Below are positions 46,677-58,372 of a stretch of DNA of 64,000 nucleotides, piece by piece. Both the position numbers and the translations under genes were made by a program. The DNA comes from Mesocentrotus franciscanus. Lineage: Eukaryota; Echinodermata; Echinoidea; Camarodonta; Strongylocentrotidae. The notes beneath the pieces were generated by a model, which did not search any database, had not been told where the DNA came from, and saw only the letters and a list, made by a program, of their open reading frames with translations. Location: NCBI GenBank assembly GCA_037976565.1, contig CP137668.1, positions 3,306,261-3,370,260 on the forward strand, written 5' to 3'. How positions within the stretch are numbered: the first letter of the stretch is position 1; the number at the start of each line of letters is the position of its first letter.

Positions 46677-46779
46677 GTCATAGTACCATGCAGTTTGGTG
46701 ATTTTTTTTCTTCTCTTTATTAAAGTGTTTTGAAGTGCAGTTCTTGTGTGATTCTATTATTTTCATTACCGGGCACTCT

Positions 46780-48400
46780 TCCTCCCAGGCCAGGCGAAAC
46801 TAGAAACTAAACAGTATTTCGCCGCAGATGACGCTGTTGTCGTACGCTGAGTGCCTTGCGAGTTATTATTTTGCATAGTGGCACTCGATTCACGTATTTA
46901 CACGGTAGTCCAGCGAAATCAAAATGCGGAAGTGGATGGACATGCGCATCAGTATGGGAATTTACATTGACTGCATTTTGTACACAAATGATCAGACAGA
47001 ACATGACCGACAACATTCACGATCATGGACTACATAGGTCTAAGAACTGTATTTGGCCAAACGGTAGCCAGATAATTATTAACGGAAGTCTATGCCTAGA
47101 ATTTCTCGGGCTGACCGGCCCTCGGGTCTGAGAACCTTATTTTTCATTGATGAATTCATTTGAAATTTTGAGCATTCGAGGCGACGTCGACCGATGTTTT
47201 TGCGGAAATAATCTGCTCCAAACGAAGTCAAATCTGGCCTGTCCGCATTGCTATTGCATTGATTGGTTTGGAAAGACTGGACTCTGGAGTCTGGAAGTGC
47301 TAAAAATAAATTTGTCACAGCATTATTATATACAGCAGAACATTGATACATGATACATGATACTGAGAGGAGTAACAAGAGGTGAGATCCTTTTCTATTT
47401 AATGTCTAATGATTGATACGTCTCCTACTACTCGTACATTATGTAACGTATACTATTATTATACGGTCGGTCTAAATCTAATCTAAATCTTTATTAATAA
47501 AAAACAACAACAGGTCTAGATCTAGATGTAGATAGTCTAGACCTAGGCCTATAATTATATTAATAGAAACTGACAGGAGTTGGAATGGAGCTAACGTGGC
47601 ATTATTGTGATCCGAGTCCCCTCTCATTTCTCTACACAGCTAGCTTTAAATTGTGTCTGCGTGCGGGGGACTTGATCCACCTCCATGCAGTGTGTGTACA
47701 CTGTGAATGAGAGGGACTTTGATGACGATAAGGCTGCTAATGTTACATGTAATGTCATGATGATGATGTAGCCTGGCTTAAGTAAAGTTAAAATCAAAAT
47801 AAAGAAAAGAGCTTTAAACCAAGGGCTTGAAGGCAAGGAGAGCTGTGAATTCGGCTAGTGGTATAAATGTCCGTGGTATGGTTAGCTCTCTTAGTCTTAC
47901 AACTTTATTTTAAGTTTATACAAGTCACAACTATATTGAAGAAAATATAGAGGTCTACTACAAGTACAAGTCCCTGACATGGCACAAATGCAATGTCCTT
48001 TACATTAATCTACATTTGCCATTTCCATACCCAGGAGAGAAATGCCAATGGGGACCTCACCTGGTAGTGGTAGAATGACGCAAGCTTTTGTGATAAAAAT
48101 TGTAATATGCCCTCACAGTGACCATATTAATTGGTAGGAATACTCCCCAGGGAGTGGAAATGGTGCAAACTGCGCATATGAATCGGGTCCGCTAAGTGTT
48201 TCACAAACTGTCTCTGTCAAGATTAGTGTGACAACATCCGTGATACAAATCTGTCGTATCTTTTTAGAACGCCATATCTCTGGGAAGCGAAAACTGAAAA
48301 TTTATTTCAAAACTTATTTCTTGATTAATATTATTATTATTATTATCATCGTCGTCATCAATATTAATATTAATTCATCAATATTAATATTAGATCTATT
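46780..48400. other. Unassigned single-copy-like stretch
   Basis: 46790-47330 is less repetitive and richer in CG (GTCGTACGCTGAGTGCC, GAGGCGACGTCGACC) than its surroundings and could hold a 5' exon or promoter, but no start/donor pair stands out. The rest is AT-rich with no recognisable element. Confidence 0.3.
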
Positions 48401-48407
48401 AATATTA

Positions 48408-48558
<151 letters not shown>

Positions 48559-48673
48559 TACTACTACTACTACACCTGTCACTGACTGATACTACTACAT
48601 GTATTACTATTAGTCTATCACTATCTACTATCACTAATTACCAATTACCATTGCTATTACCATTTCTATTACT

Positions 48674-48768
48674 TTTACTACTACTACTGTTGCTTCTATT
48701 GCTACTACTTCTACTTCTACTACTACTACTACTACTACTACATGTACTACTACTACTACTACTACTAT
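48674..48768. repeat. (CTA)n imperfect microsatellite
   Basis: CTACTACTACTAC with CTT and TGT interruptions, the second half of the same simple-repeat region. Confidence 0.9.
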
Positions 48769-48892
48769 AAAAATAACATCAAAAATCAATGTAAAACTTT
48801 GAAATACATGTACATGTATGAGGAATTGAGGACTTACATGTACAGTGTATGTACATTGTACAGGTGTACCTTCAGCTAATCTGTCTGGTTCG

Positions 48893-49090
48893 TATAGTTA
48901 CTGTGCACAATGAGATAGGCAATCACACGCCGACCGCATTGTATAATCTCCCCACACTACACCGTATGACACACTTTAGTGTTCGTATAGAGGCGGTCAA
49001 TGGAGCCAGGCGTAGTCTCAATGGAACAACTGTCGATAGAAGAGATCAGAGCTTTCGGTCCATTCTAACTCGTGCAGCATACTTCGAGAT
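48893..49090 (+). repeat. Dispersed repeat family D, copy 3
   Basis: GAGATAGGCAATCACACGCC, GTATAGAGGCGGTCAATGGA, CCAGGCGTAGTCTCAATGGA and CTTTCGGTCCA match copies 1 and 2. No family C arm is attached here. Confidence 0.7.
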
Positions 49091-49569
49091 TAGTCAAGAA
49101 CTTAACTAAAAATGTGGAAATTTGGTTATAGAGTGATTGGCCTTTGATCGTACATTCCACTACATGTACAGTTGAAGTTCAATAGATCTACCTGCATGAA
49201 ATCTGCGTAGCAGGCAGTTAGATATGGGTACATATATTTCATTTCTATTTTGTTCTGTCAGGGGATATCGTACTGTAGTACCATTGCTATTTAGCTAGAA
49301 TGATAATTTCAGTTACCTGTGGATTTTGCACCATATCAAGGAATTTTACGTGTAGTTTTCTTCTTCATTTTTTTCAGGCACATGTAGCTACATTGTACAT
49401 GTACATGTACATGTAAGTACAATAAACATAAATTCATAACATCTTTTTAATTTTTACCTAAACATCCCGATTCCCAGAGTGCAATAAAATTTCAAGTTTT
49501 GCCTGGTAGTGGTACAGTTTTTATCAACTCAGAGCTTCCAGTGAAAGGTTAACCCATATCTCACTAATT

Positions 49570-49870
49570 ATCCAGCTAATTTGCGTCTTCATCAGCCCGC
49601 AGTTGCAATTAGTGGGATATTTGGTCGAGATAATCATCCCAAGATATCTTGGGCTAGTTTGCAAAATATCCTGCTATTTGTCCAGTGCGTCTTCACCAGC
49701 CTGAAGACTCACACTATGCATGAACGCTGAGCAAAATATCTCAAGCTCGAATTTCGAGTTTCGAGCTGATGAAGACGCGATTTGTAACTTCGGGCTTATT
49801 TCCCAAATCAGAAATAGCAGGCTATTTGGCAATCTCGAGCTGATGAAGACATACCTATTGTCTGTATAAC
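49570..49870. repeat. Degraded palindromic repeat
   Basis: GCGTCTTCATCAGC and GCTGATGAAGACGCGA are inverted, as are AAATATCCTGCTATTTG and AAATAGCAGGCTATTTGG; GATGAAGAC appears several times. Confidence 0.55.
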
Positions 49871-50340
49871 AAGTGGGTAGATCTACCCAACTACATACTC
49901 CAAAGCTAGTCATGCAGCTAGCTTGCCTTGCAGCTATCAAGAACTTTGGGTTGTGTAAGATTGCATGCCCCATCGTTTGAACTTTGAACTGATAATTGTT
50001 CTAAAAATGGTTTGTTAAACAGATGGGAAATTAAATGCTAACTCACAGCATTTCTATTTACAATTTTACACTAAACTGATCACTTATGGGCTTGGTAATT
50101 TATGAAATATGATATTGATATTGCCAAGCCTTACTTGGTATCAGTTCATGCCATTTTCCTGTGTGGAGGGCCATGTAAACAAAAACGCAAATGTGGATGT
50201 ACATGTGATCACACATTCTTGAACACAACAAACATTGCAAACTACCTTTCAGTGTTCGCACTTTGCTGGAGGAGTCTTCTACTCATACAACACAATTCAA
50301 CATCAGGAATCTGGAAATTTGTGTTATTTCAGGAAAGTGA

Positions 50341-50787
50341 CATGGGTCGCGTTTATCGACCAAATTTTTGCCTAGAATCAGCGTTTTCAAACGTCTTTCA
50401 GGCAAATTTTTAAGGCGATAAACGCAAAGCCCTATTTCAAACGTCTTTAGATATGGGCATATTGTAACGCCGAAAAGGTGCGTTTTGAATGTGACATACA
50501 GCCAGAATCACGTTTATGAGACACGATAAACGCAAAGCTGTTTTGAACCCCACATACAAATCGGACCTTCCCATATAGCTCTATGGACCTTCCCAGGCTA
50601 ATCCGCTTCCAGGGTCAAACGGCGCAAAGCAGCTGCGCAGAGACAAGGCCTTTATTTTGAATCGTGAAGAGACGATAAACGCGACATCCCGAGAATCACG
50701 TTCGTATAGTGGGGTTCGATAGTGGGGTTCGATAGTGGGGTTCGATATGTACATATCTGATGGCAAGACCCGATAAACGCACCCATG
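50341..50787. mobile_element. MITE-like element built on CGATAAACGC
   Basis: The left end ATGGGTCGCGTTTATCG is inverted at the right end CGATAAACGCACCCAT. GATAAACGC recurs inside at 50416, 50524 and 50671. A 13-bp tandem GTGGGGTTCGATA lies at about 50708-50745. No protein. Confidence 0.75.
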
Positions 50788-50945
50788 GTGATTCTTTCTT
50801 TGCCTTTTGTCAGCTATAGACAATTTATGCTTCTCAGAAGCAAACCTCTAAAGTACTTGCTACTAAATACTGGGTACTGTGTTTATTTACATGTTCATTG
50901 ATTTTGAATATTGATTTAATTTGTGTCATTGCATAAGGGAAGGTT

Positions 50946-52036
50946 AGATCGAACAAGGTTATCAAAATTCTCTGCATGGAAACATTCAAAGTAACGATTA
51001 TTAATAATGCTGACATTTTTGGCGTCATGCACGGACCAAATTACATGTAGCATTAAGCACACGGGTGCCCCATAACAATGCACAGTTTCAATGCCTCTTT
51101 TGTTGTTTCCTTTTCACTTATTTCTCTGACCAGCATCATTGTAACTGTTTGAACTGTTGCCTCAATCTGAATTTCGGACATGGTGTTATTTTGATGAAAA
51201 ATGCAGCATTAAAAAAAAAAAAACTGTACTGTAAACACTGTTATTTTTGCGTGATTAATTTTTTCGCGCTGAGCGACCACAAAACATATTCGCGGGTTAT
51301 TAAATTCGCGTTGCACGCAATTCAGGCCGTTCAAAACACGCATAAGAAGTCATGCTTATATTTTGGGGAGTTCTAAAAATTCGCGGACACCGAATTAAGC
51401 GCGAAATCTGCGAAAATTAAAGCACCTCAAATATTACCATGTTTACAGTAATCAGTTGTAGCTTCACTATGGATCATAAGAAAGATGCCATTGTACATTC
51501 AGCTGCATATATGTACTAACGCATGCTCAGCATTTCAATCAGGAAAAAACACCGTCCATTCTATTATTCAGCGAGCTTTTCAGTTCAAAGTAGACTGATA
51601 TTTCAGTGTTTTTTTAACCAATCATTTATCCTGGCCCTGAATGTTTCTAAAGCAAAGGGTTATAATTATCAGCATCAGCATCACTCCCTTTTAAATTTGT
51701 GTGAAATATGTTCGTGTCTAGAATCAATCAAACTCTTATTATTGAGAAATAATTGTACTGAAAGTATGTTCATTAGTTATAGGATGTCGTCTGCTTATGC
51801 AGGATTGGTGCCTGATGTGACGCCATCAAAACATGGCTTAATTTTCTGGCGAAGCGAAGCGCTCGTATATCCCAGATCCTGAGATCTTATGATCTTATTT
51901 GTGATCTTATTTGTGTTAATTTGGTATTGTCTGATACGCAGTTGACCTAAAACTTATGCGATTGTCATCTGTAAGTTTCCTGGTTTCTATTTTCTAGTGG
52001 TACATTACTGGCCATATCTATGATTTTCTTTGAATG
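50946..52036 (+). repeat. Dispersed repeat family E, copy 2
   Basis: Colinear with 8948-9792 (see that copy for landmarks) but longer, mainly because of an insertion at about 51211-51450. Confidence 0.75.
51227..51450. mobile_element. TACTGTAAAC MITE rich in CGCG, inserted in repeat E
   Basis: TACTGTAAAC at the left and GTTTACAGTA at the right. The interior has TTTTTCGCGC, ATTCGCGG and GCGAAATCTGCGAAAATTAA. It is absent from the other E copy. Confidence 0.75.
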
Positions 52037-52666
52037 TCTCCTGTAATTATCTTTGGGCTAACAAGTGAATGTCAGTATGTACTCTATTAGTCCAAATAAA
52101 ATAAAAAATATGTGTAGGGATTTTTTTAATGAATCTTTAAACCATCCCGTTCTTTTCCTGTGCAATGAAATTGTCAGGAATAGGAGTCCTGGCAATGTCC
52201 TGGAATCTCCAATGTCTAGTGGTGTTGGATCTTCTTCACTGTTTATTCAGAACCAAGTGTTTTTGGCTGCCTGATCAAACATAGAATCAGACATAAAATC
52301 AGAGTTTATTTTGGCTAGCCTGGTTTCCAGGGTGACTAATCATTTCTCTTTTAACATATGGTTGTAAGGTACAATACTACACTTGATAAAGAAAATGTTG
52401 TTAATGTCTAAGGCGAGGTCTATACTATTTAGGGTAAAAATAGGGTCTAGAAATTGACTTACATCTTTAATAGGTTTGCTTTGGAATGAGTGCACCTTGA
52501 GAAACCTGACATTTTTGTTTTACATTTTTTTTTATTAGGTACTACAAAGCTAAAAGAAAATCATGTTCATCCTTAAAAAATAGTACGAATAAGAGACTGT
52601 ACATCTACCACACACAGACTGAATACATGTACATTTCAAAGGAGTACAAATGTACACTGTTGCCCA

Positions 52667-53202
52667 ATAAAGATACTATGTCCCTTTTGCTGCCAACATC
52701 AAATTCTGTAGAACTTTGCAGGAATTATGAATATGTCATGTATGTCCTATCTGTGAAATTTAAACGTTAGCAGTGTCCTAATATTCAAATTATGCAAGGA
52801 AACCTGTTTACTTGCTAGACTTCACTGTCAGACACTATTGAGTGACTGACTGGCTTTTTCATCTTTGGTAATAACATACATAAAATGAGCTGTAAAGGGT
52901 ACATGAGCATTTGTCTACATCAATAACCCACTTCTTGTAATGGCCAAAATTAAACTGATTGAATCTTTGCGCAGCATAAAACGTACGACCATTCGGTACA
53001 ATGGTCTGAAAAATCAGACTATTACTTACTGGCTATATAGCTCCTAAGTCGATTCGACAACTAATAGTCATTATTTTCCCACTTAAAGACATTTTCAAGC
53101 CCCCTTTTTTAGGGAAGTTCTAAATTAGTATTGTCTTTCAAATGCCGTTGGAATTTAGCCTTTTCATTTTTGGGGCCTGCAAATGGGACATAGTACCTTT
53201 AA
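52667..53202 (+). mobile_element. TTAA-type MITE family F, copy 2 (longer)
   Basis: AAAGATACTATGTCCCTTTT and GGGACATAGTACCTTTAA match the 17659 copy. About 260 bp between CAGTGTC and AAGTCGATTCGACAAC is present only here. The left TTAA is mutated to ATAA. Confidence 0.85.
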
Positions 53203-54485
53203 GGGGGAATAAATTTTTCTTACCTCTTTCCATGAAATCTGACATGATTGTGTTGTATACTGTTTATATCCTCTTAGAACTTTATTAATTAATTTTTATT
53301 GATCAATAAAGTTCTTAGAAGCTATCAATTTTGTCTTCAATGAATCGTATTTTCACAATCATTTCAGGGTAAGAAAAGAATATTCAAACTTTACGGGCAA
53401 CGACCAACGACCAGTGTAGGTTTCATAGATAACACCCTTGTGGCACCCCATTCACATGTACATGTAAATCTGGTTTCTCAAGACTTGGCAGCTTTTGTCA
53501 AATGTCTGTCATAGTTCTAAGCAAACAGAATTCTAAAGATATAAATCTTAGTTTGAATCATTTATAATACTTTTGGTGATGTATCATTATGATTTTCTAT
53601 ACATGTATAAATATATTTAAGAACACAATTGCTGAATTTTTAATCTTTTGTGCTTTTAAGAAAGTTTAACTTAATCACGCTTCATACATTATTGACTGAT
53701 CTATTTCTCAGGACAACTATTGTACTTGATTCATTGATTGCCCCATGCCAGGCAAGCAAATTGCAAAATATACTCAATATCTAATTGAAATGTTATCCAA
53801 CATGTACAGTAACTATTTGACTTTTTTCCCTGAAAATATATAAATTATGCTAGTGTGATTTCATAAGTGTTAATGGGCCTGCAGCATATCAGACAGTCAC
53901 ACAATGTGCATACATGTATATATTTATATGCAAGCCAGAGAGCCAGCCGTACAGTATGTCACTGTAGCTACATGATACAAGTACTTAAAAACAATTCAGA
54001 CCGCAACAGAACACTCTCCTATGAATTAATCCTCTTCATGGAGCCAACAAAATTAAAGCGTTCGATATGAAACCTCAGTCTGCATGCATACAACTACATG
54101 TAATAGGGGTAAGTCCCACTTATGGAGCAAGCTGAAAAATGAAATCATAGCAAGGTTTAAATACCACAAGGATTTATTGATTTAATCCTATTACTCTAAC
54201 CGACTGTATTGATCCTAAAGAAGTGGGGTAGCAGTTCTATAGGCTACACATGTAGGCAGAGTGCTACTTTATGAATTTAAATAAGTATCAGTCATACACC
54301 TGTAATTTGCAAACCATGAAAGGGGCAATGAACCAAAATGAGTCCAAAATAAACCATTTTCGTAGTGTATTCAAATTTAATTCACATATCTTTGTTAAGT
54401 GTCTCGTTACAAATTATTTCATTCACCTGTTACGAATAATTGTATTTCAAAACCGGTAGTTAGAATGTGAAATGCACATGTACAT

Positions 54486-54877
54486 TTAAAGAGAAGGTTG
54501 AGTTCTGGGAAGAGGTGAAAAATAATTTGTGAGCGATATCATTGTTATTATGCAAGTGTGGAAGAACATCAGATAAAAAATGTTCCTTGAAAAGCATGGC
54601 TCTTCAAATGCCTTAATATTCTAAATATGGCATGTAACAGCATAAAAATCGGGACGGATTTTTATGCCACATGTTCGTGTAGTCCCATACACATATTTCT
54701 GTGTACTGTGCTTGTAACTTTACCGAGACTGGGCCAAATTTCTTATCATTTTGATGATTCCAGAACCTTGCAGTACACACCAATACTTATATGCTAGATG
54801 ATCAACCTTTTCTGATCGATTCCACACCGTTTCTTTCACAATGCAATCGCATGACCAGAACTCAACTTTATCTTTAA
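54486..54877 (+). mobile_element. TTAA-flanked MITE family B, copy 2
   Basis: TTAAAGAGAAGGTTGAGTTC on the left and GAACTCAACTTTATCTTTAA on the right. It shares AGACTGGGCCAAATTTCTTA and GCAATCGCATGACCAGAACT with the 57051 copy. Confidence 0.85.
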
Positions 54878-54879
54878 TA

Positions 54880-57050
54880 GTCACTAGGTACATTGTAGGA
54901 CAAATATTATAGCTTGTCCTACCTGACAACGTTTAATGTATTATGTATGCAAGTCGTATTCCGACTATTGAAATACAATTATTTGTCCATTTAATTTGAT
55001 TACATTATGAGAATGGCCTATTAGTAATTTAGTAATAGTATCAGTCATACACATGTATTTTTTAAACCATGAAAGGGGCAATGATCCAAAATCAGTCCAA
55101 AATTATGTGGGGACACTAAGGATCACTTTTTTTTTTCCAGAGCTCTTTTAAAATTTCCAGAGCAAAGTACTCCTGTTTATGTGTTTCCTGATTGCCCACA
55201 ATCATGTGCATATTATTGTACCTGTGTGTATAAATATAGAAGGCTAAATAAATCAGGAAACTCTCTTCATGCTGTAAAGGTCCAAATATAAACCACAAAA
55301 AGTGAGTTTGTTACAGAAATGATCAGACTTGTGCTGTGTTCGGTTTCAAGTTTCATGGTCTCTGGCACTAACCAAGCAGTTGCTTGCTCTCATCACTAAC
55401 CACTGTGTCCTGTACAATTATGACTCATCATATTCCCTTTCTGATTTCTGAAAATAATATTGACATACTACACGTAATGTACACTTTCATTGCATTTTGC
55501 AATGTTGTTTTTTATGACAAAAGATAAGGTGCTTCCCCTAATACTAATTCACCATGTACATGTAGGCTCACAAATTTTCAGATTGAAAATTAGAAATTTT
55601 AAAAAAATGTGACCAATATTGTAACTAACTGTATACTCATAAATGATTTTTTTTTTCTTTTCACTTAATAATGATAAAAGATGAGTTTTAGTAGCTTAAA
55701 CTTGTTTTACAGTTCATGTACATGTACATGTACACTATCATTATTGTCTATCATTTAGACTACATGTAGAAATAAAACATTAATGAAAAAAATGCAATTT
55801 TCTGTATATGATGAATATACTGTATATGTATGTCAAAATGTTCATTTTTACATATTCATTTTTACATATTCATGTGTTAATGCATACATTCCCTTAGCTT
55901 TAATGCTTTTAAGGACAATGTTGTATGAAGTGGGTTTTACAACGTTCAGTAAACTACATCTGCAATGTATACTGTATATGTATGTAGAGTAGAAATCAAA
56001 TAAAGCACTTGGGAGACTATACAAGAGAAAGAAAAACAGAAATCTAATGGGTTTAATTCGTGCATTCTCACATTTTTCCGTCCTAAATCAAGGTCACTTT
56101 GCAAAGCAACGTGCACTGAGCCAAGATCTTTATTGGATTTCCAAGGCGGGCAAATTCAAGTCTGCGTCAGCGTATTAAAAATTGATTAGAGGTGTTTTGG
56201 GGTAACCCTGTCAATCTGGTGGCCTACCAATTTAATTTGCCATTTTCCACCCTTCTTGCCATTAGAGTACTGAATGGAAGATTAATTGAGAAATCAATAG
56301 CATGAAGCACTTTGGAAGTAGTCTTCTATTTGTGCAGTAGGTACTGTTGTCCAAGTTTGGTTCAAGGAAGGCTTTGCTCTACAGAATGGTGCCCTGTTCT
56401 CAAGTTTTTCATTTGAAATCATCTTTTCTAAAGAAAAAAGAAGTTAACCCTAGGATATTAAGAAATAAAGGGTAGTAACAAGAGAACAAGAGTTAATTTG
56501 CACTTTCCTTTTGATATAGATGTATTTACTGGAGCAGATCTGCAATCATTATCATTATCCGTGTGGAGTGGGTTGTAAGCCTACCCCTCTTTGCCTCCTC
56601 CTAAAAAGAAAATAAATGTGACTATTTGTTTCTTTTTAGAGCAAGAATACTTGAAGGAGATTGAATGTTATCGCTGATCTTTGGCGTAGAAGGGTAGCAA
56701 AGTTTGAACAAGAATATCGGTGTCTATTAAAATTCATGGAGATGTGGGATGGTTTATTCAAAAGGAGGTCTGTAAGCTACTTACCGATTCTCAATGATCA
56801 ACGTTATGGAAAGCCTTCTCATCTCCCATTACTCCTCCAATTTTCATCGCAGGGATAAGGTTGCCATGGGTACGTTCCCACTTTTGCACTTCACCTATTT
56901 GAAGGGGCCCGTTAACACTTGGTGAAAAAAAAAACCCAATTTATTTCAGTTTACTGCTACCAGGGATGTGAATGCCATTTCTACATATGAAGACTCGTGG
57001 TTGATCAAGATGTCCTCATTAGTAAGAGCGTAATTAAAAGGAGGGTAGGC
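54880..57050. other. No gene recognised
   Basis: AT-rich with TACATG tracts. Around 56640-56770 an acceptor-like TTTCTTTTTAG precedes a short frame (M-N-V-I-A-D-L-W-R-R-R...), but the donor is poor and I do not call it. Confidence 0.45.
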
Positions 57051-57429
57051 TTAAAGGTATAGACCAGTCTTAGAAACGCCCCTCTCAAAAATGAAATGGA
57101 AGCTCTCATTACCAATCATGTGAAAGAATATGTTTTTACTAATACGTGATGATACAAATTTTGCCAGGAAACCGCCTATTAATTGATATATTTGGTAAAT
57201 TATCATATCTATCCGGACTGGATAGATATAGGGTAGTCCCATACATCTTTCTGTGTACAGTGCTTGTAACTTTACCAAGACTGGGCCAAATTTCTTATCA
57301 TTTTGATGATTCCAGAACCTTGCAGTACACACCAATACTGATATGCTAGATGATCAACCTTTTCTGATCGATTCCACAACGTTTCTTTCACAAAGCAATC
57401 GCATGACCAGAACTGGTCTATACCTTTAA
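57051..57429 (+). mobile_element. TTAA-flanked MITE family B, copy 3 (best preserved ends)
   Basis: TTAAAGGTATAGACCAGT and ACTGGTCTATACCTTTAA are a perfect 18-bp inverted pair. The interior is colinear with the copies at 13557 (inverted) and 54486. Confidence 0.93.
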
Positions 57430-57679
57430 ATGAAAGAGAAATGGCTGTTTTTTTATGGGTCACTCTCATGCCTGTTTGATTAAGAAACCATTTTGGCTCG
57501 TACATTATTGACAGTGTGTGTTGTCTGACTATCTGATACTAAAGGGTTGTTGCAGAGAGGATATGTAATGATGTTGATGCTGATAAGTCATATTTTTGTA
57601 TGATCTAGGGAAATCCTACAGTTTCCATTTGTATTGACAGTAGACAAAGGTAGCTTCCAGAGGTTGCCCCAGAGGTTAA

Positions 57680-58368
57680 CTCTTTGCCCGCCACGTACAC
57701 AATCCCCCCTGTGCCACATTGTTTTTAGGGTGCCACCTTAGGAGGGGTTCTGCATGGACTATGCTTATTCAACTCGCAATAACTTTTGATTGGTGTACTG
57801 TAATGAAAAACTTTGTGTAGCAATATTGTATAGAAATTAATAGTCTTGCCAATGGTATCATTTTTGTAATGTATATTATCATAAATTTTGAGATTATCAA
57901 CTATACATTTTGTATCCAAGTTTTCGTTTAGAAGGGTATTCTATACCTCTTATATCTAATACTTTGTTATGGAGGTTTATGTCCTGAGTTAGTTCATTGA
58001 AAAGATGTATTCATGAGCTCTCCTCTGAATCAGAGTCGGCTGTTGGAACAGGGTCCATCACAAGTTCTCGTACCTGATCAGCAGTGAAGAAGTCCCGTCT
58101 CCTCCTAATAGGGGCCATCCTAGCTCATCAGAATATTTGCAAAAGCAGTTTCAAAACTCAATTTTTCTCGGAAAATGTCAATGTAAACAATGTCTGCGAA
58201 AGCGGTGCAATGAAGTGTGATGTGTATACAATGCGAAGCACGCTACTATTGTGTGTGTGCGTACAATAGAATTAAATGCGTTCCGTGTGTATTGTGAATG
58301 AAATGTGACTTGAGTCGAAGTTGGCAGCCCGCTGTATGTTCCGCTAGCCGAACGTAGCGGGCAAAGAG
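57680..58368 (-). mobile_element. piggyBac-like element, internally deleted
   Basis: Flanked by TTAA (57676-57679, 58369-58372). The termini CTCTTTGCCCGCCACGT and ACGTAGCGGGCAAAGAG are inverted; TTAA followed by CyCTTTGCCyGCC is the known piggyBac/Looper-type end. A transposase N-terminal stub is encoded inside on the minus strand. Confidence 0.9.
58011..58118 (-). pseudogene. piggyBac transposase N-terminal stub
   Basis: ATG to TGA, 35 residues: basic start (M-A-P-I-R-R-R-R-D-F-F-T), then an acidic stretch (T-A-D-S-D-S-E-E-S-S). This matches the usual N-terminus of piggyBac transposases; the DDD catalytic domain is gone. Confidence 0.65.
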
Positions 58369-58372
58369 TTAA

